This document shows, piece after piece, positions 23,515 to 34,043 of a stretch of DNA of 64,000 nucleotides. Source of the stretch: Falsiroseomonas oleicola (GTDB lineage Bacteria > Pseudomonadota > Alphaproteobacteria > Acetobacterales > Acetobacteraceae). The translations under genes were made by a program, and so were the position numbers. Below the pieces are notes generated by a model. The model saw only the letters and a program-made list of their open reading frames with translations. It was not told the origin of the DNA and searched no databases. The stretch lies in the NCBI RefSeq assembly GCF_019029495.1, contig NZ_JAERQM010000001.1:682001-746000 (forward strand). Reading direction: 5' to 3'. How positions within the stretch are numbered: the stretch's first letter is position 1; every line of letters begins with the position of its first letter.

Positions 23515-24480
23515 CTAATTCGCCAGGGTGACCCCGGAGTCCCGCACCAGCGCCGCCCAGCGGCCCACCTCCGCCTGGTGGAAGGCGCCGAATTCGGCCG
23601 GGGGCATGGTGGCGATGCGAAAGCCCGCCGCTTCCAGCCGCCCGCGCACCGCGGCATCCGCCAGCGCCACCTCCGTCGCCTGATATACGGCCGTCAGCAC
23701 CGGATCAGGCGTGCCGCGTGGGGCGAAAAGGCCAAACCAGGCATCGCCGGAGACATAGTCGTAGCCCAGCTCCTGCAACGTCGGCACCTGCGGCAGGTCG
23801 GCGAAGCGTTCGGCGCCGCCCACGCCGAGCGCCCGGATGCGGCCATCCGCCGCCAGGGTGGAAACGCTGGCCCAGGTCGCCATCATGAAATCCACCGTCC
23901 CGGCCACCAGGTCCATCGCCGCCGGCGCCGCGCCCCGATAGGGCACATGGGTGGCGTTCATGCCGTTCCGGCGCACAAAAGTCTCGCTCATCAGATGGGA
24001 GGAGGAGCCGGCGGAGGAGGAGGCGTAGGATAATCCCCGGCCCGGCTGCCGGCCCAGCGCCACCAGCTCCGCCACCGTCCGCGCCGGCGAGGCGCCGGGC
24101 ACCACCAGCGCATGCGGCGCGCGGGCCACCAGGGTGATGCCGGCGAAGCCCGCCGGGTCGTAGGGCAGGTTCGGGATCAGCGCGCCATTGGTCGCATGGG
24201 TCTGGTTGTTGCCGAGCACCAGCGTGGTGCCATCCGGCGCCGCGCGGAAGGCGGCCTCGGCGCCGATCACCCCACCGCCGCCGCCGCGATTCTCCACCAC
24301 CACCTGCTGGCCCCATCCCTCCTGCCATTTGGCGGCGATGGCCCGCGCCAGCACATCGGTGGTGCCGCCGGGCGGAAAGGGCACGATCAGCCGCACCGGG
24401 CGCTGCGGATAGGCGGCCTGGCCCATCGCCGGGGCAGCCGCGGCCAGCAGGGGAAGCGCGAGCAGGGAACGGCGGTGCAT
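23515..24480 (-). CDS. Bug/TctC-family tripartite tricarboxylate transporter receptor
   Basis: A 321-residue periplasmic binding protein with signal peptide MHRRSLLALPLLAAAAPAMGQA. It shows RPVRLIVPFPPGGTTDVLARAIA and GQQVVVENRGGGGGVIGAEAAFRAAPDGTTLVLG, then HVPYRGAAPAAMDLVAG. The start at 24480 is the one that gives a proper signal peptide and has AGAGG upstream; longer frames do not. The only same-strand neighbour is a sulfotransferase-like gene 29 bp upstream, with which it has no obvious functional link. The ligand is unknown, probably a carboxylic acid. Confidence 0.92.
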   Translation of the reverse strand: MHRRSLLALPLLAAAAPAMGQAAYPQRPVRLIVPFPPGGTTDVLARAIAAKWQEGWGQQVVVENRGGGGGVIGAEAAFRAAPDGTTLVLGNNQTHATNGALIPNLPYDPAGFAGITLVARAPHALVVPGASPARTVAELVALGRQPGRGLSYASSSAGSSSHLMSETFVRRNGMNATHVPYRGAAPAAMDLVAGTVDFMMATWASVSTLAADGRIRALGVGGAERFADLPQVPTLQELGYDYVSGDAWFGLFAPRGTPDPVLTAVYQATEVALADAAVRGRLEAAGFRIATMPPAEFGAFHQAEVGRWAALVRDSGVTLAN

Positions 24481-24509
24481 GGGGGCCTCTTCGACGACGG
24501 GTCGCCGGA

Positions 24510-25520
24510 TCATGGCCTGCCTGGCATCTCCTGCGCCAGCCGCCACAGCAGCGCCGCGATGCGCACCGCGCCTTCCGTCTCCAGCGTCGGCAGCCGGCCC
24601 GGCTCGGCCGGTGCGGGCAGGAACAGCGCTTCCCGCCGCAGCAGGCGGCGCGCCAGGCGGGCATTGCCCTCGGCGAAACGGGCATCGACCTGCTCGGCCA
24701 TCTCGGGCGGCAGGCGCAGCGGCGGGCCGTTCGAGATCGCCTCCAGCGCCTGGATCAGGCGGCCGCGCCCGGTGGAGGATGCGCCCGCCACGGCGTTGAA
24801 CAGGCGCAGGAATTCCGCCGTCTCGGCATCCAGGCTGCGGTTCATCGGGGCGATGCGCTGGGGCACCGCCTCCGCCGGGATATCGCAGCAGGCCATGACA
24901 TCGGTGACGATATCGGCCTTGGCCATGGCCTGGCGCTGATAGGCGCGCAGGATCCAGTAGGGCTCGGCGAAATAGCCGCTCCAGCGGTCGAGCACGGCGG
25001 CATGGTCCAGCGGCGTGCCGTGGCGCAGCAGGCGTTCCAGGTCGAAGGGCTCGGCGGCGCCGGATTTCAGCATGGTGGACCAGCCGGACAGCACCAGTTC
25101 CGACTGCGGCCGCACATAGAACAGCACCCTGATCTCATCCGCGATCGGCCCGAGCAGCGACCAGAGCCGCCGCACCCCCTCCGCATCCCGGATGCGGGAG
25201 GCGAGGTGTTCGTTGGAATAGAAGATCAGCCGGGCCTCGCTGGTCTTCGCCTCGGCCTGCAATTCGGCGGGGAAGTCGCGCAGGAAGGCCTCGAAGGCCG
25301 CGTCATCCTGCAATCCGGCCATGGCGCGCAGGTCTTCGGTACCGCGGCCCTCCGTGGCATGCAGCGCCAGCTTCAGGTGGTTCTGCGACCCGGCGACACG
25401 GCTGTAGAGGATGCCCTGCGCCGCCAGCGAGGGGCGATTCGCGGCGAAAGTCGTCTGCAGGGTGGTGGAGCCGGTCTTCTCCCCGCCGATGTGCAGGATC
25501 GCGAGGCGGCCGTGCTGCAT
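24510..25520 (-). CDS. sulfotransferase-family protein
   Basis: A 336-residue protein. The N-terminus carries the 5'-phosphosulfate-binding P-loop HIGGEKTGSTTLQTTFAANR. A second conserved region VLFYVRPQSELVLSGWSTMLKSG corresponds to the 3'-phosphate-binding arm (R..P...S.Y/W). This pattern belongs to bacterial PAPS-dependent sulfotransferases acting on polysaccharides or lipo-oligosaccharides. There is no signal peptide or membrane helix. With the nearby sugar-type methyltransferase (22278-23369) it suggests surface-glycan decoration, but no glycosyltransferases lie in this window, so the acceptor is unknown. Confidence 0.78.
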   Translation of the reverse strand: MQHGRLAILHIGGEKTGSTTLQTTFAANRPSLAAQGILYSRVAGSQNHLKLALHATEGRGTEDLRAMAGLQDDAAFEAFLRDFPAELQAEAKTSEARLIFYSNEHLASRIRDAEGVRRLWSLLGPIADEIRVLFYVRPQSELVLSGWSTMLKSGAAEPFDLERLLRHGTPLDHAAVLDRWSGYFAEPYWILRAYQRQAMAKADIVTDVMACCDIPAEAVPQRIAPMNRSLDAETAEFLRLFNAVAGASSTGRGRLIQALEAISNGPPLRLPPEMAEQVDARFAEGNARLARRLLRREALFLPAPAEPGRLPTLETEGAVRIAALLWRLAQEMPGRP

Positions 25521-25621
25521 GACTTTCCGCGTATCGCGCCGCGCCGCGCCGGGTCAATGGGCTGAATCCTGGATCGGGGTGCCGATACCCACGGGGCCGG
25601 GGGGTGGGGTATGGTCCGGCG

Positions 25622-26242
25622 ATGGACGAGCCCCCCTTCCCCACCCGCCCCGGCACGCAAGGCTATGCGGCGGAGGCCCCGGCCCTGTTGCGGCAGTATG
25701 AGAGCATCAGCTTCGCCGATGTTCACCATGCCTTCCTCGACCTGCTGCCCCCCGCCCCGGCGCGGGTCGCCGATATCGGGGCCGGCACGGGCCGGGACGC
25801 CGCCGCCCTGGCGGCCATGGGCCATCAGGTGCTGGCGGTGGAGCCGACGGCCGAATTGCGGGCCGGCGGCGCCGCGCTGCACCCCTCGCCACGCCTCGCC
25901 TGGCTGGAGGACGGGCTGCCGGATCTGGCGGGCCTGGTGGCGCGCGGCCAGCGCTACGACCTGATGCTGCTAACGGCGGTGTGGATGCACCTCGATGCCC
26001 CGGACCGGGCGCGGGCCATGCCGGTATTGGCCGGGCTGCTGGCACCGGGCGGGCAGATGTGGCTGTCGCTGCGCCATGGGCCGGTGCCGGAGGGCCGGGT
26101 GATGCATGCGGTGGATCCCGCCGAGGTGGTCGCCCAGGCCGGCGCCGCGGGCCTCACGCTGCTGCGGCGGGAGGAGACGGCCGATACTTTGGGCCGCGGC
26201 GGCGTGCACTGGACCCGCTTGGCCTTCGCCCGGGCGGCCTGA
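25622..26242 (+). CDS. class I SAM-dependent methyltransferase
   Basis: A 206-residue methyltransferase. SAM-binding motif I is VADIGAGTGRDAAALAAMGHQVLAVEPTAELR (about residues 48-80), the acidic residue at the end of strand 2 is Glu in AVEPT, and the post-motif LMLLTAVWMHLDAPDRARAMPVLAGLLAPGGQMWLSLRHGP fits type 11 methyltransferases. The ATG at 25622 gives the usual length; a GTG 18 nt earlier adds nothing recognisable. The substrate cannot be told. It ends 17 bp before prfC on the same strand and may be cotranscribed with it. Confidence 0.85.
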   Translation: MDEPPFPTRPGTQGYAAEAPALLRQYESISFADVHHAFLDLLPPAPARVADIGAGTGRDAAALAAMGHQVLAVEPTAELRAGGAALHPSPRLAWLEDGLPDLAGLVARGQRYDLMLLTAVWMHLDAPDRARAMPVLAGLLAPGGQMWLSLRHGPVPEGRVMHAVDPAEVVAQAGAAGLTLLRREETADTLGRGGVHWTRLAFARAA

Positions 26243-26259
26243 CAGGCTATAGCCCCCGC

Positions 26260-27879
26260 ATGAGTGACACCCCGGCCCTCGACAACGTCGCGCGCGAAGC
26301 CGCGCGGCGGCGCACCTTCGCCATCATCGCCCATCCGGACGCCGGCAAGACCACGCTGACGGAGAAGCTGCTGCTCAAGGGCGGCGCCATCCAGTTGGCG
26401 GGCGCCGTGCGCGCCAAGGGCAATGCCCGGCGCACGCGGTCGGACTGGATGAAGATCGAGCAGGATCGCGGCATCTCCGTCGCGACCAGCGTCATGACCT
26501 TCGAGCGGGACGGCATGGTGTTCAACCTGCTCGACACCCCGGGCCACGAAGACTTCTCGGAAGACACCTACCGCACCCTGACGGCGGTCGACGCCGCCGT
26601 GATGGTGCTGGACGCCGCCAAGGGCATCGAGAGCCAGACCCGGAAACTGTTCGAGGTGTGCCGGCTGCGGGACATTCCGATCGTCACCTTCGTCAACAAG
26701 ATGGACCGCGAGGCCCGCGATCCCTTCGAGCTGATCGACGAAATCCAGCAGACCCTGGCGCTGGACGCCGCCCCCGTCGCCTGGCCGGTCGGCCGCGCCA
26801 GCACCTTCTGGGGGACCTACGACATTCTGGCGAAGCGCCTGATGCCGGTGGATGCGACGGAGGAAGGCGGCATTCCGGTCAGCGGGCCGGACGATCCCAA
26901 AATCGCGGGACTGGTGGGCGAGGAACGCGCCACCCAGCTTTACGAGGACATCCTGCTGGCGGAAGCCGGCCTCGCGCAGTTCAATCTGGAAAAGTTCCGG
27001 GAAGGCACGCTGACGCCGGTCTATTTCGGCTCCGCCCTGCGCGATTTCGGCGTCGGCCATCTGCTGGAGGGCCTGGCCGACTTCGCCCCGCCGCCCGGCG
27101 ACCGCGAATCCGACAAGCGCCCGGTCCATGCGGCGGAGGAAAAGCTGACCGGCTTCGTCTTCAAGGTGCAGGCCAACATGGACCCGAACCACCGGGACCG
27201 CGTGGCCTTCGTGCGGCTGTGTTCCGGCCGGCTGACCAAGGGCATGCGGCTGCGCCAGGTCCGCACCGGCAAGCAGGTGCCGGTCAACGCCCCGCTGTTC
27301 TTCTTCGCCAAGGAACGCCAGGTGGCGGAGGAGGCTTGGCCCGGCGACGTGGTCGGCATCGCCAATCACGGCACGCTGCGCATCGGCGACACGCTGACCG
27401 AGGGCGAGGACATCAATTTCCGGGGCGTGCCGAGCTTCGCGCCGGAGATCCTGCGCCATGTGCGCCTCGGCGACCCGATGCTGGCGAAGAAGCTGCGGAC
27501 CGCGCTGGACCAGTTGGCGGAGGAAGGCGTGGTGCAGGTGTTCCGGCCGCTGGATGGCTCGCCCCCCGTGGTCGGCGTGGTCGGGCAGTTGCAACTCGAC
27601 GTGCTGAAATCCCGCCTGTCCTTCGAATACGGCGTGCCGGCCGGCTTCGATGAGACGCGCTGGCAGACCATGCGCTGGATCTCCGCCCCTGGCGGCGACC
27701 GTGCCGCGATCGAGAAATGGGCCACCACCAACCGGGGCGACACCGCGACGGACCATGACGGCGAATACGTCGCTTTGTTCGGCAGCGACTGGCGCCGCAA
27801 ACGGGCGGAGGAGGAGTTTCCCAATCTGCGCTTCGATGCGGTGCGGGAGCAGAGCGGGCTGGTGGCGATGGTTCGGTAA
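26260..27879 (+). CDS. prfC: peptide chain release factor 3
   Basis: A 539-residue translational GTPase that recycles RF1/RF2 from the ribosome after peptide release. It has the G1 loop AHPDAGKTTLTEKLL, the RF3-specific stretch RARGxxR-like (VRAKGNARRTRSDWMKIEQDRGISVATSVM), G3 DTPGHEDFSEDTYRTL, G4 NKMDREARDPFELIDEI, and the C-terminal domain with FAPEILRHVRLGDPMLAKKL. The length is normal. The ATG is 17 bp after the methyltransferase gene. A 45-nt stem-loop repeat follows directly behind the stop codon and could serve as its 3' end. Confidence 0.97.
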   Translation: MSDTPALDNVAREAARRRTFAIIAHPDAGKTTLTEKLLLKGGAIQLAGAVRAKGNARRTRSDWMKIEQDRGISVATSVMTFERDGMVFNLLDTPGHEDFSEDTYRTLTAVDAAVMVLDAAKGIESQTRKLFEVCRLRDIPIVTFVNKMDREARDPFELIDEIQQTLALDAAPVAWPVGRASTFWGTYDILAKRLMPVDATEEGGIPVSGPDDPKIAGLVGEERATQLYEDILLAEAGLAQFNLEKFREGTLTPVYFGSALRDFGVGHLLEGLADFAPPPGDRESDKRPVHAAEEKLTGFVFKVQANMDPNHRDRVAFVRLCSGRLTKGMRLRQVRTGKQVPVNAPLFFFAKERQVAEEAWPGDVVGIANHGTLRIGDTLTEGEDINFRGVPSFAPEILRHVRLGDPMLAKKLRTALDQLAEEGVVQVFRPLDGSPPVVGVVGQLQLDVLKSRLSFEYGVPAGFDETRWQTMRWISAPGGDRAAIEKWATTNRGDTATDHDGEYVALFGSDWRRKRAEEEFPNLRFDAVREQSGLVAMVR

Positions 27880-27880
27880 A

Positions 27881-27925
27881 GCGTGATGGCCGCAGATGCG
27901 AAGGCACCGAATGGCTGAATCACGC
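27881..27925. repeat. 45-nt stem-loop repeat, copy 2
   Basis: Outer arms GCGTGA (27881-27886) and TCACGC (27920-27925). It aligns without gaps to copy 1 at 21559-21603, and the outer-stem difference is compensated on both sides. It begins 1 bp after the prfC stop. Confidence 0.75.
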
Positions 27926-27932
27926 GCTCCAG

Positions 27933-28292
27933 CTACTCCCGCGCGATCTCCACCCGCCGCCGGAACGGGTCGACGCCAAACCGCATGTCCCGCGCCTCGG
28001 CCGGCGGCGTGCGCAGCGTGAGGCGGTCCCGGGCCACGCCGAGCCGGCGCAGTTCCTCCGCCACCGCCTCCACCCGCCGGCGGCTCAGCAGCCCGTCGAG
28101 GCGCGGTCCCTGCTGGTCCTGGGCATAGCCGCGCAGTTCGAAGCGGCCCCGCGCGGTGGCGAGTTCGGCCAACAGGGCCAGGCAGTCCTCCTCCAGCACA
28201 TCGCTGCCGCGTGGGAACAGGCAGGCGGGCGGCGGCTGCGCCAGAGCGGGCGTGGCCAGCAAGGCGAGGAGAAGAGCGAGGCGCGCTGTCAT
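27933..28292 (-). CDS. small exported OmpA-C-like protein
   Basis: A 119-residue protein with signal peptide MTARLALLLALLATPALAQ. The mature part has the outline of an OmpA-type peptidoglycan-associating domain: a strand with FELRGYAQDQQGP, the helix LSRRRVEAVAEELRRLGVARDRLTLR and the end DPFRRRVEIARE. The first half (CLFPRGSDVLEEDCLALLAELATA) has two Cys residues that may form a disulfide. It lacks the full NX2LSxxRA consensus, so binding to peptidoglycan is uncertain. An ATG 12 nt upstream is an alternative start. It is convergent with prfC. Confidence 0.68.
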   Translation of the reverse strand: MTARLALLLALLATPALAQPPPACLFPRGSDVLEEDCLALLAELATARGRFELRGYAQDQQGPRLDGLLSRRRVEAVAEELRRLGVARDRLTLRTPPAEARDMRFGVDPFRRRVEIARE

Positions 28293-28417
28293 GCCCCCAG
28301 CCATCCCATGCCCCGTCCTCCCTGGCGAGCCACCCGCCTTGACGTTCCGCCTTCGTTCGCCCTAATCCCGGCCCAGGTCGCACGCCGGACACCCCGAACC
28401 TGACCCCTGCCCCACCT

Positions 28418-29584
28418 TTGCGCCTGACGCGCCTCCGGCTGACGGATTTCCGCTCCTATCCGAGCTTCGAGCAGCGTTTCGCCGGACGCATCGTGGCGAT
28501 CGCCGGGCCGAATGGCGTGGGCAAGACCAATCTGCTGGAGGCGATCAGCCTGCTCGGCCCCGGGCGCGGGCTGCGGGGGGCCAAGGCGGGGGAGATCGGC
28601 CGGCGGGCCGGCGGCGCGCCCGCTCTGCCCTGGGCCGCCTTCGGCGCCTTCGAGGGGCCGGAAGGCCTCACCGAGATCGGCACCGGCACCTCCGGCGAGC
28701 CCGGCGCGGAGAAGGCCCGCCGGAAGTTCCTGGTGGATGGGGAGGCCGCGAAGAGCCAGGCGGAGATCGCCCGCCATGCCGGCGCCGTCTGGCTGACGCC
28801 GCAGATGGACCGGCTGTTCCAGGACGGCGCCAGCGGCCGCCGCCGCTTCCTGGACCGCCTGGTCTGGGCGCTGGAACCGGGCCATGCGCGGGAAGTGGCG
28901 GCGCATGACACCGCCATGGCCGGCCGCAACCGCCTGCTGGCGGAAGGGCGGCGGGATGCCGCCTGGCTGGCGGCGCTGGAGGATGCCATGGCCCGCCATG
29001 CGGTGGCGGCCGTCGCCGGGCGCCGGGCGCTGTGCCAGCGACTGAACCTGCTGCTGGCGGCCGGCACCGCCACCGGCGCCTTCCCCGCCGCGCGGCTCGA
29101 CCTGCTCTGCCCCATCGCCACGGCGCTGGACGAGGCCCCTGCCCTGGCGGTGGAGGACCGGCTGCGCGCGGCGCTCGCCGAATGCCGGGGCCGGGATGCT
29201 GCGGCGGGCGGCGCCGCCCAGGGCGCGCATCGCAGCGACATGGAGCTGGTCCACCTGCCGAAGGGGCTGGAGGCGGCGCTGTGTTCCACCGGGGAACAGA
29301 AGGCGCTGCTGGTCTCCGTGGTGCTGGCCCATGCCGCGCTGATCGGCGCCGCGCGCGGCTTCGCCCCCCTGCTGCTGCTGGACGAGGTCGCCGCCCATCT
29401 GGACCAGACGCGGCGGGAGGCGCTGTACGAAGCCCTGGCCTGCTTGCCCGCCCAGGTCTTCCTGACCGGCACCGAGCCCGACATCTTCGCCCCGCTGGCC
29501 GATCTGGCGGAGGGGTTTTGGGCCACGCCGGAGGGCTTGCGCCCCATGTCACACGGGGTGGTGCCGGGGGCCGCGATTCGGTAG
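28418..29584 (+). CDS. recF: DNA replication/repair protein RecF
   Basis: A 388-residue SMC-like ATPase that loads RecA at gaps with RecO and RecR. It has Walker A GPNGVGKTNLLEAISLL at about residue 30, the conserved RLTDFRSYPSF start, LLLLDEVAAHLDQTRREALYEAL as Walker B plus D-loop, and the signature CSTGEQKALLVSVVLAHA. No ATG or GTG lies upstream in frame before the family's normal first residues, so a TTG start is the best choice. gyrB follows after 75 bp, the usual order, but dnaN and dnaA are not beside it; prfC occupies that side. Confidence 0.95.
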   Translation: MRLTRLRLTDFRSYPSFEQRFAGRIVAIAGPNGVGKTNLLEAISLLGPGRGLRGAKAGEIGRRAGGAPALPWAAFGAFEGPEGLTEIGTGTSGEPGAEKARRKFLVDGEAAKSQAEIARHAGAVWLTPQMDRLFQDGASGRRRFLDRLVWALEPGHAREVAAHDTAMAGRNRLLAEGRRDAAWLAALEDAMARHAVAAVAGRRALCQRLNLLLAAGTATGAFPAARLDLLCPIATALDEAPALAVEDRLRAALAECRGRDAAAGGAAQGAHRSDMELVHLPKGLEAALCSTGEQKALLVSVVLAHAALIGAARGFAPLLLLDEVAAHLDQTRREALYEALACLPAQVFLTGTEPDIFAPLADLAEGFWATPEGLRPMSHGVVPGAAIR

Positions 29585-32128
<2,544 letters not shown>

Positions 32129-32176
32129 GGAACGCCGAGGACGCGCCGGGCAAAAGCCTGCCGGCGCGTCCCGGGA

Positions 32177-33736
32177 TCATCCTTCGGCCATCGCGGCTGC
32201 GAAGAATGCGCGCGGGTCGTCCGTCTCCAGCAGGAGACCCCGCTCGATCAGCCAGAACCGCGTACCGACATTCTCCACGAAGCGCCGGTCGTGCGAGACG
32301 AGCAGGCAGGCGCCCTCCCGCTGCCGCAGCTCCTCCTCCAGCATCTCCTGGCCCTCGATGTCGAGATGGTTGGTCGGCTCGTCCAATAGGTAAAAATTCG
32401 GCTCCTGAAGCTGCAGGATCAGCATGGCGAGCCGCGCCCGCTGGCCGCCGGAAAGCTGCCCGATGCTGTGCCCCTCTCGCTCCACGGGAAAGCCCGCGGT
32501 GGCGAGCAATGTCCGGATGCGCTGGTCGCCGATCGCGAAGCGGCTGCGGATGGCGTCGTGCAGCGTCTCTTCCGGGCGCAGGTGGCTGAGCGTCTGGTCG
32601 CAGATCCCGGCGACCACCGTGGCGCTTACCGTCACGCCTGGCTGGCTGTGGCCCTGGATGGCCTCCGTCACCAGCCCCAGCAGGCGCGACTTGCCGCTGC
32701 CATTCGCGCCAAGCAGCACCACGCGGTCCCCGGGCTGGATGCGCAGCTTGCCCGTGGCGAAGAGCCGCCGCCCGCCCGGCGCCGCCACCTTCACGGAGTC
32801 GAGGGTCAGCAGTGTCCTGGCATGGGTGCTGCCATCGGCCAGCCGGATCTGCCCGGCCGATCCCTCACGATAGGCGGGACGGGCTGCGGCCTCGATGCGC
32901 TCGGCGCGGTCCTGAAGTTGCTTGGTCTTGACCTTCAGCAGATCGGAGCCGGAGTTGACGCCGATGTTGTGCAGCTTGGCCGCCTGCTGCCGCAGCCGGG
33001 TGGCCTGGCGCAGCTCGGTCTCGTGCCGCCGCGCCGTGGCCTCGTCCAGCTCCGCCAGGCTGGCGCGCGCCGCGGCGTAGGGCGCCGCGAACTCCGCGGA
33101 GGCCTCGCGACGCAGGAACAGTGTGCGCCGGGTGACCGCGTCCAGGAAGGCACGGTCGTGGCTGGCGACCAGCAGGGCGACATCCTGCGGAAGCGCCGCG
33201 ATCCACCGCTGCAACTGGCCGATCCACTGGAGGTCGAGGTGGTTGGTCGGTTCGTCCATCAGCAGGACGTCGGGCTCCGTCAGCCAGGCCCGGACGAGCA
33301 GCACCATCCGCTGCCAGCCGCCGCTCAGTGTGCCCAGGGGGCGGTCGTGCATCTCCGCGGGGACGTCCATGGCGCCGAGCGCGACATCCACCCGCCAGCC
33401 CTCCCATTCCCGGCTTTCGGCAGGCAGCGCCTGCAGCAGGACGTCGCGCACCGGCAGTTTCAGCGAGGCTGGCTCAGGGTCCTGCTGCATCAGCGTGACG
33501 CGAAGGTTGCGGCCGTAGCGGCAGCGCCCCGCCGTCGGCTCGCTGCGTTCCGCCAGGACACGCAGCAGGGTCGACTTGCCGCCGCCGTTATGGGCGACCA
33601 AGCCGATGCGGTCGCCCTTGTGGATCGCGAGGTCGAGATTGGTGAACAGCGGCACACCCACGGACATGCCAAGGGTTTCGAGCGTGATCAGGGACATGGG
33701 GTCGTCTTTCACTGTCCTGGCCGGACCGAAGTCCAT
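32177..33736 (-). CDS. ABC-F family ATPase (probable ribosome-protection or translation factor)
   Basis: A 519-residue soluble protein with two ABC domains and no membrane segment. Walker A sites are GLVAHNGGGKSTLL (unusual, no Pro) and LLGANGSGKSRLL; signatures are LSGGWQRMVLLVRAWL and LSGGQRARLAMLIL; Walker B sites are VLLMDEPTNHLDL and YLLDEPTNHLDI. The linker (about residues 225-290) is helical and basic, as in ABC-F proteins that enter the ribosomal E site and displace antibiotics or rescue stalled ribosomes. The first ATG has GGAGG 8 nt upstream; MSLITL at 33697 is the family-like alternative. A leader peptide and two hairpins upstream suggest drug-inducible expression. Confidence 0.9.
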   Translation of the reverse strand: MDFGPARTVKDDPMSLITLETLGMSVGVPLFTNLDLAIHKGDRIGLVAHNGGGKSTLLRVLAERSEPTAGRCRYGRNLRVTLMQQDPEPASLKLPVRDVLLQALPAESREWEGWRVDVALGAMDVPAEMHDRPLGTLSGGWQRMVLLVRAWLTEPDVLLMDEPTNHLDLQWIGQLQRWIAALPQDVALLVASHDRAFLDAVTRRTLFLRREASAEFAAPYAAARASLAELDEATARRHETELRQATRLRQQAAKLHNIGVNSGSDLLKVKTKQLQDRAERIEAAARPAYREGSAGQIRLADGSTHARTLLTLDSVKVAAPGGRRLFATGKLRIQPGDRVVLLGANGSGKSRLLGLVTEAIQGHSQPGVTVSATVVAGICDQTLSHLRPEETLHDAIRSRFAIGDQRIRTLLATAGFPVEREGHSIGQLSGGQRARLAMLILQLQEPNFYLLDEPTNHLDIEGQEMLEEELRQREGACLLVSHDRRFVENVGTRFWLIERGLLLETDDPRAFFAAAMAEG

Positions 33737-33744
33737 GCGCAGAA

Positions 33745-33770
33745 CCTCCGTCAGAAGATGAGCTGACCGG
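33745..33770 (-). promoter_or_regulatory. hairpin that covers part of the ABC-F ribosome-binding site
   Basis: On the minus strand CCGGTCAG (33770-33763) pairs, with one bulge, with CTGACGG (33754-33748). The ABC-F Shine-Dalgarno GGAGG is at 33749-33745, so its first two bases lie inside the stem. Unfolding would be needed for full translation. Confidence 0.5.
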
Positions 33771-33799
33771 GAAAGAGACCTCGAAAGTTCGTCGCCTGA

Positions 33800-33865
33800 T
33801 CAGCCCTGCAAACGCATCTGCAGGGCTGGAACAGGGCCGCGCCGGTGGTGGTAGCTGTGATGCAC
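33800..33865 (-). CDS. 21-residue leader peptide of the ABC-F gene
   Basis: A short frame on the minus strand begins at GTG (33865-33863), reads VHHSYHHRR... and ends ...QMRLQG before TGA (33802-33800). It has an exceptionally strong ribosome site, AAGAGGAGGG, 5 nt before the GTG, much better than most real genes here. It is rich in basic residues (HHRR, MRL), a feature of macrolide-arrest leader peptides such as those of erm genes. Its last eight codons form one arm and the loop of a 10-bp hairpin. The chance of so strong a site before a random frame is small, but expression is not proven. Confidence 0.6.
   Translation of the reverse strand: MHHSYHHRRGPVPALQMRLQG
33801..33828 (-). promoter_or_regulatory. 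10-bp hairpin inside the 3' half of the leader ORF
   Basis: Arms CAGCCCTGCA (33801-33810) and TGCAGGGCTG (33819-33828), 8-nt loop, perfect pairing. A ribosome translating or stalled in the leader would open it, changing folding of the downstream 60-nt region that holds the ABC-F ribosome site. The remaining 33866-34043 shows nothing else but the dioxygenase's ribosome site. Confidence 0.6.
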
Positions 33866-34043
33866 CGCGGCCCTCCTCTTGTTACGGCTGCCGGGAAAAC
33901 GAGGCTAGCGAAGCGAGGCGTGCCGGGCAAGGAGGAGGTATGCGGCGCAGCCCTGATCCGCGACGAACGCGCCTCGCCAGCCGCGCCGGCCGGGGCCATG
34001 CTCCGCTTCCGGCCGCGCGATGGCCGGCCGATGGAGATGGGAC

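Noticed and set aside
25954-28392. Minus-strand frame of about 800 codons opposite prfC and the methyltransferase
   Set aside because: Composition is that of an antisense shadow; RF3 is complete on the plus strand.
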